Shown in pieces: positions 25,769-35,037 of a DNA stretch of 64,000 nt. The notes beneath the pieces are model-generated. The model did not search any database. It saw only the letters and a list, made by a program, of their open reading frames with translations, and was not told the DNA's origin. The DNA comes from Pseudomonas alkylphenolica (lineage in GTDB: Bacteria; Pseudomonadota; Gammaproteobacteria; Pseudomonadales; Pseudomonadaceae). Location: assembly GCF_004025535.1 (NCBI RefSeq), contig NZ_QJRG01000050.1, positions 282,425 through 346,424 on the forward strand, read 5' to 3'. Every line of letters begins with the position of its first letter. The first letter of the stretch is position 1. A program made the translations under genes and the position numbers.

Positions 25769-26564
25769 TCGACGAGCTCAGAGAGCTATTTTCGATTGCT
25801 GAGCTTTGCCGCGAGTTTGGAGTAAACCGCAGCAGCTACTACGAACGGGGTCATCGGCGACTTCGCCAGGATCCGCTTCGCGAGCAGCTCAAGACTACAG
25901 TGGCCCGGCTACACGCAGCCAGCCGCCAAAGTATGGGGGCCCGAATGATTGCCAAACATCTTCAAGCCCAGCATCTTCGGGTGGGACGCAACAAAGCTGC
26001 AAAGCTGATGGCGGAACTCGGCCTTATTGCTCAACAACGGCGTCCGCCTGCGTTCAGGTCAAAAGGCGTTGAAGCCTTGGTTGCACCGAACCTGCTGGCT
26101 CGTCGTTTTAGACTGACGACGCCTAATCAGGTCTGGTGCAGCGATATTACCTATCTCGAAATCGGCAAACGGTGGTTCTACCTGGCAGCTGTCATGGACC
26201 TGTATGCCCGACGTATTGTGGGTTGGGCTTTTTCTTTGGTGGCTGACGCCAACCTGGTCTGCAAGGCCCTGCGTATGGCTGTCGGGGCACGAGGGACACC
26301 CGCAGGTTTGATGTTTCACTCAGACCAAGGCTGTCAGTACACCAGCCACAAGTTACAGCGCACGCTGCAGGACTATGGCTTCTTACAGAGCATGAGCCGT
26401 AAAGGCGAATGCTGGGACAATGCGCCGATGGAGCGTTTTTCGGCACATTGAAGTCGGAGTGGATGCCCAAAGCTGGCTACCGATCAGCATCTGAAGCAGA
26501 GCAGGATGTGCTGCATTTTCTGATGTATTACAACCGCACACGGCTCCATAGCTACAACGGCTAA
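25711..26564 (+). pseudogene. IS3-family transposase OrfB, frameshifted and truncated
   Basis: The minus-one frame relative to OrfA gives an rve-type integrase core: DELRELFSIAELCREFGVNR, then NQVWCSDITYLE (first Asp), LMFHSDQGCQYTS (second Asp) and GECWDNAPMERF (Glu of this family's DDE is in the next segment). A T-run at 26435-26439 is one base short, so the frame stops at 26451; the remaining KSEWMPKAGYRSASEAEQDVL...NRTRLHSYNG continues in another frame to 26564. The last part is then lost at the IS5 junction. The transposase is inactive. Confidence 0.82.
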
Positions 26565-26800
26565 GCGTTTGAGCATCTGATCGAATGTCCCTTGGTTTCG
26601 CCAGCCGCGAAACCGCTGATACACCGTTGACCACGGGCCGAAGCGTTCAGGCATATCTCGCCACGCAGCACCTGAGCAGAGCAGCCAGAGCACGCCATCA
26701 AGCATCAGCCGGTCGCTCAGGCGGGGGGGCCATGGGTTTCGGTGAAGAGATCAGCAACCACAGCCCAGGCCTCGTCCGAGAGTTCGTAACGCTTTGCCAT
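26563..26800 (-). pseudogene. IS5-family transposase N-terminal fragment, frameshifted
   Basis: Minus-strand reading from ATG 26800 gives MAKRYELSDEAWAVVADLF, breaks at a seven-base G/C run (26723-26729), and continues in another frame as SDRLMLDGVLWLLCSGAAW and FGPWSTVYQRFRGW to LKRL, where it ends at the IS3 junction. This is the DUF4096-type N-terminus of IS5 transposases; the DDE domain is absent. Remnant only. Confidence 0.8.
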
Positions 26801-27034
26801 CACAGGATTCCTTTCCGTAGATGGCTGGAAACTCTACAAAATTTCAGCTTCCGAGGGACGCCGATTGGGTTTCTCGGGATTTCGTACAGAGCCTAGCAGT
26901 CAGCATTTGGTCAGTATTGGGAATCATGGGTGATCTGTTGCGAAGAGGTGCTACCGGATAGTGCGCAAGCTGGCGGTGTTTAGTCAACAAGCAATTTTTC
27001 TTTGAACACGTGCGCGCCCCGCTTCCGAGGAGCG

Positions 27035-27868
27035 CTAAGCGAACATCCTAAGAAACCAGAGCCGTACCATATTTCTCAGCGTCCCTTTATGTCGACTCTT
27101 ATTTGGCTCATTTCCATTTTTTGCATGATACTTTTGTACCGCTGAATTCATCCCTTGTACGTATCTTTCAAACTCACCGACTGCAAATTTCAAAAAATGC
27201 TCATCCATTAGGACGCTGTCAAATACGTTGACCGACACACCCTCAGTTTTGCGAATGGCTGACAAAACCCTTTTTTCTGAAGAAGTCTTTCTGCCTTGGC
27301 GAATATTTATATCGCTATAGCCCTTAGCGATGCCATCGCTGTGAATCATGATATTCCTGATGACTGTCAAGTGATCTAGATCGGAAATGTCTTTGCCTCC
27401 AATGACCTTCCGCAGCATGACATGAGCCTTCTCTATTGGCCCCATGCCCTTGATCTTCCCCTCAAATCCAGTGAGATCAATCATAAATTCCAGGCATTGG
27501 CTCATTCGGTGTTCGAACAACCCAAACATAGTAAGATACGCTGAGCGTCGAGCGAGCTGGGTAATCAAAAATTTGTGCATGGACAAAACTTCGTCAGAGT
27601 TGTATCCCACAGAAGAGCCGCATGAGTAAAATGTGCGTAGCCGCACGTAGCTTTCGCCATGCTGATCGTATGCTTCTTCTTCGTGCTCATGCTCATTTAC
27701 TGCGCCTGGCTCGTCCGCCTCTTTAAGTGCCAAAGCCACATTTTTTTCTGCCTGCTCCGCGAGCATTCGCATAACAGAAATGGATTCACTGATAGCACAC
27801 ATGTGAACACTGAAAATAAAATCAAGCTTAGCCAAGTTGCCTCCCTGCATGTTCAGTGTGAAGGCCAT
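27035..27868 (-). CDS. Hypothetical protein with HEPN-like RNxxxH motif
   Basis: A 277-residue protein, mostly helical. It contains LTVIRNIMIHSDG, in which RNIMIH fits the Rx4-6H signature of HEPN RNases (R, N, then H four bases of spacing later). Preceding helices include MFGLFEHRMSQCLEFMIDL. An acidic linker (NEHEHEEEAYDQHG) sits near residue 65 and a basic tail (KNGNEPNKSRHKGTLRN) at the end. The region around the motif resembles HEPN-containing proteins, many of which are toxins or defence effectors. No antitoxin gene is obvious next to it. Its start codon lies in a 17-bp palindrome. The family is not recognised; HEPN assignment is tentative. Confidence 0.6.
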   Translation of the reverse strand: MAFTLNMQGGNLAKLDFIFSVHMCAISESISVMRMLAEQAEKNVALALKEADEPGAVNEHEHEEEAYDQHGESYVRLRTFYSCGSSVGYNSDEVLSMHKFLITQLARRSAYLTMFGLFEHRMSQCLEFMIDLTGFEGKIKGMGPIEKAHVMLRKVIGGKDISDLDHLTVIRNIMIHSDGIAKGYSDINIRQGRKTSSEKRVLSAIRKTEGVSVNVFDSVLMDEHFLKFAVGEFERYVQGMNSAVQKYHAKNGNEPNKSRHKGTLRNMVRLWFLRMFA

Positions 27869-27881
27869 AGGTTACCTATGG
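27865..27881. promoter_or_regulatory. Palindrome over the start codon of the HEPN-like gene
   Basis: A 7-bp inverted repeat with 3-base loop (CCATAGG TTA CCTATGG) covers the ATG at 27868 and the presumptive ribosome site on the minus strand. It could be an autorepressor operator, or an RNA hairpin that hides the start. Confidence 0.45.
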
Positions 27882-27978
27882 TCAAATTTACTTTGAAGAT
27901 TTTATCTCGTGAAATCCTAACGAGGACGGACAGCGATGAGGCATGGTTTTCGCATGTTTGTTTCTCAGGTTACGTCGA

Positions 27979-28206
27979 TTATTCAAGCTTGCGTACGAGC
28001 CCGCCAAACTGCTGGGCTGGCTCGACGTAGCGCAGAGCAGACTTGAGATCGCTCCACCCCACGTACTCCATCAGTGTCTTCATATCCCAGCCCGAACTGG
28101 CCGCCCAGGTAGCAAAGCCCCTGCGCATCGAGTGCGCGCTGTAGATCTCAGAGGGCAGAATGACAACGCTTCTGGCAATGCCACGCCGGAGCCTGACCGC
28201 GACTCT
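27979..28206 (-). pseudogene. Tyrosine recombinase C-terminal remnant
   Basis: Minus-strand reading of 76 codons includes AHSMRRGFATWAASSGWD and LMEYVGWSDLKSALRYVE, the HxxR and catalytic tyrosine region of phage-type integrases. The frame is closed upstream by a stop at 28207-28209, eight bases past the end of the large TPR gene, so the N-terminal domain and the first arginine motif are missing. It points to a past integration event at this spot. Confidence 0.72.
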
Positions 28207-28213
28207 CTATAAC

Positions 28214-31200
28214 TTACTCCTCATCAGGTTTAGCCTGCGTTTCAGAGCTGCGATCGTTGAGGGTAATCTCTATATCCGGATCCTGGAGGAGTGTGGACAT
28301 GAATTGGGAAGGTGAGTCCGTTGCATAGAAAGGCCACCACGGGCCCCAAGTGACAGCAGCCTTAAATTCGATGGGTCTGGCAGGTCGACCAGCTCTAACC
28401 TTGGCTTGCGCGAGCTTCACCCCCACGGCTTGCCAAGTGAGCTCGTTGAAACGCGCCTCTGGAAGAGTTAATGCGAGCCTTAAGTAGGCGGTGGATTGCC
28501 AGTCTTGTGGGCAGTCGGGGTGCCTGAACATGGGCTCGAAGCAATATTCAATCAACTGCAGCATCACGCCCGCATCGCAGCGCCCCGTCAGATACATATC
28601 ACAAACGAAATCGTTGAGTACCGGCACCGCACTTGAGAAGGTCAGCAGGGGCGTGGCCAGGTAGGTGCGCAGACCATTGAGACCTCTGTTAGCGAAAACG
28701 GGCCCTTGATCCATCATCGCGATGAGATCTGCGGTATCGATACCAATGAAATTCCGTCGGCTTATGATCATTTTGATCATGGCGCAGGAATACTCTGGCC
28801 ATCTTAGCTTCTTATGTACTGCCGCATGATTAAGCAGCATCTGGGGCGAAGCCGTGTTGACCCCCATCGTTTTCGCCAGCAGACGAAGGCGCCCATCTAG
28901 AGAAAGCAAGCCGGCGCCGTACTCAAGACAGACAAGCAACGTCGAATAGTCTTCGTCCGATACGATGTCTTTGAGTTGATCAACCGGCGCTGCAGACGAT
29001 GGCCCGTACGCAGGTACCACCTTGCAATAGCCGTCAACGGTAGCGGTAATGGCTTCAAGGTAGGCCAGGTTGTTCTCCCAATCTTCTTCGGTCAGCTTGA
29101 GAACACCGATCTTGCCTTCGTGGGCATACATCGAATCTCGCCCGAGACCTCGAGACGCTTTGTCCGCCTTCGCAGCAAGAGCCAGTCGCGTTGCACTGCT
29201 GACATAGAGATTCGGCAAATGTTCGAGTACATCCAGCATACCCAGGGTGGATAGCTCGACCAGCATGCTCAAATCAACCACCCAAGCGAAATCTGGTGCC
29301 AGCTCACCGAATGGGTCGGACATATCGCCACGCTCAAACGTGACCTCTAACGTAGTCTCCTCGGCTGGCCATTCTCTGACCAGGTCTATGGCGTCCACCC
29401 CGATCAACCTCCCAATCAACCCCAGTGTGGCAGCGTGCTCCTTGTACAAATTCAGCGTATGAAGGCCTTGGGCTTTGCGTCGTTCCAACTGCTCAATGAG
29501 GTACGAAAGGTCGTAGTCGCCATTTTCCAGACGAGGAATCTTCATCGCGGCGAGCATTTTATTCGGTACCATTGCGGTCAGGATGCGCTGATTAGAGAGC
29601 TCAACGAGCCTTTGGTGAATGGTGATGATTCGTTTGATCCTGTACTGCTGCTGGCCTATCAATCCTGGAAAGCCAACCTCGTCACCTACTTTTAATCCCA
29701 GGAGTGCAGCGGCTTGCGCAGAGTCAGGGGGTATAAATTCATCCATGGGGGGAAGCTGAGTGGCCTGCGCTAAATCGATAGAGATGTGGCCAGAGTCTCC
29801 GCCGGCGCCTTCAAGCTCTGCCGTGGTTCCAGGGGCAATTGACAGAGGCTTCGTCTGGGCTTCGTCCATTGCTTTAGCTGTGGTAATCATGATCATCAAG
29901 TGCAGAGCCGCTGCTTCGTTCTCTCCGGCGCTCGATCGCATTGCGCGGTAGATCCTGTCGATACCCCGATCAACATGACCATGCATAATTTCGATGCTCC
30001 CTAGCCGTAACAAGGCCTCCGTTGAACCAATGAGCGAGGAGGGGACTCGAGCCAGCACATCTCCGACATTTACGTCGTGAGTGTTGGCGCTGACCTGCAC
30101 CAAAAGCAGCCACGAAGCTGCGTCATCGGGTTGTTCCACGACATCTTGTTCGATGAGCGCCAACATTCGCGGCCAGTCGCCTGCGTTACCGTATAGATGA
30201 AGTGCAGCCTGTCGCGCATCCTTAGACACCCGCCATTGAGAGGCTAGCGAATCCAGCAAGTCGCGTAATTTGACCCGCTTATCAAGGGCGGCGTAACACT
30301 GGATCAGGTCGTCATGCTGTAGGGTGTACGCATCAGTCGGTAGCAGACGCTCCAGAATATCGACGACTGCATCGTAGCGGTGACAAGTGAGCATCAGCTG
30401 CGACGCCAGGGACAACTCTTGCGCTACGGTGCAGGTTTTCGCTATCTCGGCCACCCTATCTTCATAGCGCTTACGCAGCGCGTCGTCGCCGATGTATGCG
30501 CGGGCTGCGAACACTAAATGGGGAATACTGGTACTTGCCGGTGTGATACCGCGAGCCTCAAGCTCCTCCCGGACACGATCCGCTTGCTTCTCGCGCAACA
30601 GTAATTCCCAATGAAGCTGATGAAGAACGGTCGAAACCAGCTTCACCATCTCGCTCTCATCATTTTCGGAAACAGGCATCCTTGCCGTTACCTCGGCGAT
30701 CGTAGCCTGCAACAGGTCATCACGATTAACGATCAGACAAGACTGTCCGAAGGATACCAACGTATCCGTATCAAGCTGTTCAATGGTTCCTTCAAACCGA
30801 GCAAGAAGATCCGCATCCCGGCCAAGGTCACGAAGCGCCTCCATCTCAATGCGCGGGGAAGCGGCGTGTTCTGGTACGCCGCGCTCTCGACCCTGCTCAA
30901 TCAGGCCTAGCGACTGCGCTGGTTTAGCGAGCAGCAGGAATGCGTAGGCCAGGTGGAAGACTATATCGGTCTGCACCCTGACGCTCTGCTCTGACCAGAG
31001 CACTTTCTCACGGTCAGCGAAGCGAGCGATGGCGCTCTCCAGCAGTTCGCGCCGATCTTCGGGCTGCCAGCGATTCTTGACGTGGAAGGCGTTCTGTGTG
31101 GCCAAACGCACTACCAGTCGCAGATAGCTTTCGAGGATGAAAATGGATGCATCGGTTTTTTCGAGTGCAATCTCGATAGCACTGACCGCACCAGCGTCGT

Positions 31201-32701
31201 CGTCCTGGCTGGCACGTGAGCTGGCGAGCATTTGCCACGGTGCCGCCATGTCCACGAAAGCAGCGGGAATCTCTTCAGCAGTGAGTACTTCGCGGTTCAT
31301 GACCCGCGCATTGGTGACAATCTGCCAAACAGCAAACGACTCTGGGAACTTTGCGTTCAAGGCTTTTCCGGCTTCCAGTGCCGCGTTAACTTGGTTGCGC
31401 AACAGCAGCGCTCGAACACTGCCTGCAGCGATACGATCATCGTCAGCATAAAGCGCTGCAGCCGTCTCAAGATCCCTTGCGGCAAGTTCATCCTCGGCAA
31501 GATGCCAATTGCACATCCCACGCAGGAAATGCCACCGCGCTCTCTGATGGCTGTCGAAATCGTCCAGTTCCTCCTGCAGGGTCTCCAACTGGGTCAGAGC
31601 CTCTCTGTATCGACGCTCGCTGTGCAGCTGCTTCACACGATCCAGCTGGCGTGAATAGATCGAACTGGCAGAACAAGGTTGAGACGAAGGCAGTTCCTCG
31701 GGGCCCACTGCACGGGTATCAACCACTACAGGTTGGGACAGGAGGGGTGAAAGCGTTTCTACCAGCGGACGTAGGCGCTCGAAAACCTCTAGATTGATGC
31801 TCAGAGGACTGCTTTGAGCTGAAGTCAGCGTAGTGCGCCATAGCTTGGGAAGCTCAAACTCGTCGGCAGCATCCCCCAGGAAACGTTTGAGCGTTGCAAG
31901 GCTGAGCTCCCCGCCGAGGCCGTTCAACTCTGAGCAGACACTTACCATCTGCGCCCAGATAGCACTCGGATCCGCCCACGGCATTGCTTGCTTAATGAGC
32001 TGTTTCTGATTGGCCACTTCCGCCGTGCGATCGGAGTCCAGATCGTGGCGCAAAAATCGAAGATGCACGACGAATTGGTGAAGCTCATCTGCCTCGACCG
32101 GCTCGTCGCTGTATTGCTCCACAGCTAACTTAATCGCTGCGTATGCAGCCCGATTGCTCGCGTTACTGACCTTCTCGGCATTGACTCGCGTGTACCAGCT
32201 TTCAGCGCTGGAGGAAGCGAGCGCGGCGCTGACGACCTCAACCGCGCCTTTCATGGCGCTCGTACTCGAGGCGTCATACACAATCACGTTGTCGTCCGAC
32301 TCGCGCGTGAAATCCGGACGTTTAAAGTCCAGCCAGGCAAGGCCCACTGCCTCGATGAAGGTGGGATTGTCGCTTGCTCGAAGCGACCGCTTCATTTGCA
32401 GGTTGTGCCTCGCGCGTTGCGTCGAGTTGAGGCGCGCAGTGAAGATGATCAAGTCATCGGTGTTATGGCCGAATGGCCGACCTTGGAATAGCAGTTCCAC
32501 GATAGTGAAGTTATCGCGTATGCCAGCGCAGGGGATGCCCAGACACATCGCCAGCAAGCGTACCGCCTGCACGCGCCGCTCGAAAGTGACGCCTCGTCCA
32601 CCGGTAGACACGGGATTGGACGCATTCTTTTGGCGACCAACCTTACGTCCACCGGTTTGTTGTGTCGCAGGCGTATCAGTCGACTTCCGTGGCATAACCA
32701 T
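28214..32701 (-). CDS. Giant multi-domain conflict protein: nuclease-like fold, TPR, GreA-C-like and PIN-like domains
   Basis: A 1495-residue protein. A basic, Ser/Thr-rich tail (1-30) precedes a segment GGRGVTFERRVQAVRLLAM with TDDL (82-84) and LQMKRS (101-106); Asp-x(n)-QxK spacing fits a PD-(D/E)xK restriction-type fold. Helical TPR-like repeats fill about 345-900. At about 1000-1050, AALLGLKVGDEVGF plus YRIKRIITIH resembles the GreA/GreB C-terminal domain. At about 1137-1290, VVDLSMLVEL and LLSLDGRLRLLA look like a PIN RNase fold with acidic residues. This order resembles TPR-GreABC-PIN effectors of conflict systems, but the N-terminal nuclease-like addition is unusual. It is immediately next to an integrase remnant and 614 bp from the HerA-SIR2 operon. 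Function is not demonstrated. Confidence 0.75.
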   Translation of the reverse strand: MVMPRKSTDTPATQQTGGRKVGRQKNASNPVSTGGRGVTFERRVQAVRLLAMCLGIPCAGIRDNFTIVELLFQGRPFGHNTDDLIIFTARLNSTQRARHNLQMKRSLRASDNPTFIEAVGLAWLDFKRPDFTRESDDNVIVYDASSTSAMKGAVEVVSAALASSSAESWYTRVNAEKVSNASNRAAYAAIKLAVEQYSDEPVEADELHQFVVHLRFLRHDLDSDRTAEVANQKQLIKQAMPWADPSAIWAQMVSVCSELNGLGGELSLATLKRFLGDAADEFELPKLWRTTLTSAQSSPLSINLEVFERLRPLVETLSPLLSQPVVVDTRAVGPEELPSSQPCSASSIYSRQLDRVKQLHSERRYREALTQLETLQEELDDFDSHQRARWHFLRGMCNWHLAEDELAARDLETAAALYADDDRIAAGSVRALLLRNQVNAALEAGKALNAKFPESFAVWQIVTNARVMNREVLTAEEIPAAFVDMAAPWQMLASSRASQDDDAGAVSAIEIALEKTDASIFILESYLRLVVRLATQNAFHVKNRWQPEDRRELLESAIARFADREKVLWSEQSVRVQTDIVFHLAYAFLLLAKPAQSLGLIEQGRERGVPEHAASPRIEMEALRDLGRDADLLARFEGTIEQLDTDTLVSFGQSCLIVNRDDLLQATIAEVTARMPVSENDESEMVKLVSTVLHQLHWELLLREKQADRVREELEARGITPASTSIPHLVFAARAYIGDDALRKRYEDRVAEIAKTCTVAQELSLASQLMLTCHRYDAVVDILERLLPTDAYTLQHDDLIQCYAALDKRVKLRDLLDSLASQWRVSKDARQAALHLYGNAGDWPRMLALIEQDVVEQPDDAASWLLLVQVSANTHDVNVGDVLARVPSSLIGSTEALLRLGSIEIMHGHVDRGIDRIYRAMRSSAGENEAAALHLMIMITTAKAMDEAQTKPLSIAPGTTAELEGAGGDSGHISIDLAQATQLPPMDEFIPPDSAQAAALLGLKVGDEVGFPGLIGQQQYRIKRIITIHQRLVELSNQRILTAMVPNKMLAAMKIPRLENGDYDLSYLIEQLERRKAQGLHTLNLYKEHAATLGLIGRLIGVDAIDLVREWPAEETTLEVTFERGDMSDPFGELAPDFAWVVDLSMLVELSTLGMLDVLEHLPNLYVSSATRLALAAKADKASRGLGRDSMYAHEGKIGVLKLTEEDWENNLAYLEAITATVDGYCKVVPAYGPSSAAPVDQLKDIVSDEDYSTLLVCLEYGAGLLSLDGRLRLLAKTMGVNTASPQMLLNHAAVHKKLRWPEYSCAMIKMIISRRNFIGIDTADLIAMMDQGPVFANRGLNGLRTYLATPLLTFSSAVPVLNDFVCDMYLTGRCDAGVMLQLIEYCFEPMFRHPDCPQDWQSTAYLRLALTLPEARFNELTWQAVGVKLAQAKVRAGRPARPIEFKAAVTWGPWWPFYATDSPSQFMSTLLQDPDIEITLNDRSSETQAKPDEE

Positions 32702-32785
32702 TCCATTTGATTCCGAGGCTTACGCATTCTAGCGGTTAGCGGTGCCCGAAACTATTGCGGGATAGGAGTGCAAATGTACTCATAG

Positions 32786-33202
32786 AGCGATCGGCGAGGA
32801 TCAGTTGCGCAACTTGGCCAAGCGCTCGGCCGGCAACAGGTAAGCAGCGAGGAGTTCAAGGTGCTCGGCGAGGTGCTGCGCGATGAGGTCATTCTAGCCG
32901 TCTGGCAACGCCAGTTGCCGGCACAGATTAGAGATCTAGGGCGAGCAGCTATGCCGGGTTCGGGCACGCGGTTGTCCGTGTCGGTTACCAGCAAAATTCC
33001 GGACGTGAAGGAAATCATCACAGTTCTTGCCGCACGGTTCATTCATGACCCGGGATTCCAGATCCAAGTCAATGGCACACCTCTGACTCTCGTAAAACTT
33101 GAGCAGCTTGCTCGCACGCATGCCCTGAAACTGAGTGCCGCTTGGGCAATATTCGGGTTAATCAAGTTGATGAATCGGTCGGTGCAACTCGTTCAGCTTT
33201 AA
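32786..33202 (+). pseudogene. Remnant resembling a GHKL/HSP90-like ATPase gene
   Basis: A frame open from 32786 to 33202 on the plus strand, opposite to its neighbours. It reads VLGEVLRDEVILAVWQRQLP, then GSGTRLSVSVTSKIPDVKE and FQIQVNGTPLTLVKLEQL. The GTRLxV and VNG parts recall the end of GHKL-type ATPase domains of conflict proteins, but the nucleotide-binding start and the rest are missing, and there is no sensible start codon or ribosome site. I regard it as a fragment, with weak family assignment. Confidence 0.35.
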
Positions 33203-33205
33203 GCC

Positions 33206-33245
33206 AAATTATAGCTCAGCCATAATTGTTGCTGAGCCATAATTT
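33206..33245 (-). terminator. Inverted repeat downstream of the HerA gene
   Basis: Arms 33206-33220 and 33231-33245 pair over 15 bases with one mismatch around a ten-base loop; the word AGCCATAATT occurs twice in it. It lies about 70 bp past the HerA stop on the minus strand and could end the SIR2-HerA transcript, although it has no T-run. Confidence 0.4.
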
Positions 33246-33315
33246 TCATGGGTTCCGACCTATTGGGCCCTGAGGTGTACAGCCACTTGCCACCTGTGGC
33301 GATCTCGAGGCCGAG

Positions 33316-35037
33316 TCAAATTTGTGGTCTTGCCCAGGTGCTCTGGAAGCTAGGTCCATCGGATATCGGGGGTTGGCTTGGCCGACCTATCTGAATTGTT
33401 ACGGGGATCGGGAAGTCCACCCCTACCATAGCTACCTCTCCTTGTTTAAGGTTCGGTAGGAATGCAGCTGCAGAACGATCAATTTCACCACAGGCCCGTT
33501 CGACTACCTCTCGATCTCGATCGTTCGTGAGCCGATGCACGAGCAATGTACCCATCTGACTCAGCACTCCCTCTGTGATATCACGAGGTCGCTGGGTGGC
33601 TAGACAGATGTTGAGTCCATATTTCCGCCCCTCTTTGGCGATCAGCTCGAAAGCATCCAAGTTCTGCAGGTCATCCTCATTCCCGACTGTTTTGCCCAGG
33701 AAGTTATGGGCCTCATCGAGGATGGTGATCAGAGGTTTCCTCCTGAACACCTCAGCGCGAGCTCGCTGCAGAAGAAGCCTTCCGATAACGTTCGCCACCA
33801 CCTCGCGAGCATTGAATTCGTAGCCTATCGAGCTCAAGCAGACCCTGAACAAAGTCTTGTCGCCATGAATGAAAGTGTCGAGTTGTTCCACGAAGCTACT
33901 AAGACCGGCCGCCGGGCTGAAAACGCAGCTAAGTGACGGTGACTCCATCACCCCGAGGATACGGGTCATCAGCGATGAGCAGTGTGAAATCTCATTGCTG
34001 GCTGACCCGAATCTTTCTCCATCGTTAAACGCGGTTGGGTAGCAGCATTCCTGTACTAATTGGGGAACAAGGTAGCGAGGGTTGAACGGAGTATTCGGAT
34101 TTCCGACAAGCCTCGCATTGTTGCCTCTGTTCATAGCTTCGCGATAAAGCTCCTTCGACTGATCCACCTTCCACACAATATGTCGAGGGAACAGATCTGG
34201 TGCGAGATTCACGAGCCGGAGGCTTTTGATCGCCTCCCTAAGCTTAGGCCCCTGAGTCTTCCCGGATGGCTGAAAGAGGGCGATGAAATCGGACTCGGTA
34301 AAGCTTGTTGGCGGAATTGCGACTTCTGTCGATCCATCAGCTTGGTGGAGAGGATTGCCTAAGTGGCAGTGAACAGTATCGTCGCCGATGAGAGAGCGGT
34401 ACTCGCCTGTGGCATCGATCAGTACCACTTTGGCTGCGTGGCTACGGCATTCTTCAACCAGCTTGGAAGTCGTCCAACTCTTGCCACCGCCAGTCGAGCC
34501 TAGGATAGCGCAGTGCCTTCCGAAAATTTTCTCCGGAGTTACCGCGATAGGGAATCCGCCATCGCCTGCAACGTGGCCAAGCTTCAGCGATACTTCAGGC
34601 GGGGCGCCATCCACTCCTGTTGATGTCAGCAAAGGAATTTGAGAAATAAACTCTCCCGGGGCTGAATAAACCCGATCTCCAAGCCGAGGGTAGGAGCTAA
34701 CTCCGGCAGTGACCCGCAGCGATTGCGGATTGACGGAGCCCAAGAGCCGAATGAACCCGATGGCATCGATTTGCCGGCTACCCGCAAAGTCTTGAGAGAT
34801 CTCAGTGCGATCCTTGTCCGGCAGGGTAACCTCGGTGATGCGTCCGAGGAGCACAGCTTTCTGGCCTTCGATCAGTACGAGCTCGCCGACCTCGCCCTTG
34901 CCATATCTGTTGTGCCCTAGATACTGGCCGCTTACGTTGCCGGCATGCGCAAGGTTTGTTTTTACCAAGTGCGCGCTCACGCTCGAGACCACACCAATTT
35001 TGAGGTTGCTAGCCAAAATTCCATCGAGAGAAATCAT
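33316..35037 (-). CDS. HerA/FtsK-type ATPase of a SIR2-HerA pair
   Basis: A 573-residue protein. The N-terminal HAS-barrel part (residues 1-110) is followed by Walker A CAILGSTGGGKSWTT (180-187), Walker B LITILDEAHNFLG near residue 440, ATQRPRDITEGVLSQMGTLLVHRLTND (sensor and arginine-finger region) and a C-terminal EVAMVGVDFPIPVTIQIGRPS tail. These are the features of HerA hexameric translocases. It overlaps the upstream SIR2 gene by four bases, so the two are co-translated; SIR2 plus HerA pairs form NAD-depleting or DNA-cleaving antiphage complexes. Part of the same minus-strand island. Confidence 0.88.
   Translation of the reverse strand: MISLDGILASNLKIGVVSSVSAHLVKTNLAHAGNVSGQYLGHNRYGKGEVGELVLIEGQKAVLLGRITEVTLPDKDRTEISQDFAGSRQIDAIGFIRLLGSVNPQSLRVTAGVSSYPRLGDRVYSAPGEFISQIPLLTSTGVDGAPPEVSLKLGHVAGDGGFPIAVTPEKIFGRHCAILGSTGGGKSWTTSKLVEECRSHAAKVVLIDATGEYRSLIGDDTVHCHLGNPLHQADGSTEVAIPPTSFTESDFIALFQPSGKTQGPKLREAIKSLRLVNLAPDLFPRHIVWKVDQSKELYREAMNRGNNARLVGNPNTPFNPRYLVPQLVQECCYPTAFNDGERFGSASNEISHCSSLMTRILGVMESPSLSCVFSPAAGLSSFVEQLDTFIHGDKTLFRVCLSSIGYEFNAREVVANVIGRLLLQRARAEVFRRKPLITILDEAHNFLGKTVGNEDDLQNLDAFELIAKEGRKYGLNICLATQRPRDITEGVLSQMGTLLVHRLTNDRDREVVERACGEIDRSAAAFLPNLKQGEVAMVGVDFPIPVTIQIGRPSQPPISDGPSFQSTWARPQI

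Larger units (their letters stand above)
25408..26564 (+). mobile_element. IS3-family element, 3' truncated
   Basis: Left end near 25408 (CTGGACACCACTT) precedes a complete orfA and an orfB with the DDE core. The right end is missing: the orfB tail stops at 26564, where an IS5-family fragment abuts in opposite orientation. It is therefore a defective copy that cannot transpose by itself. Exact left boundary is estimated. Confidence 0.75.
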
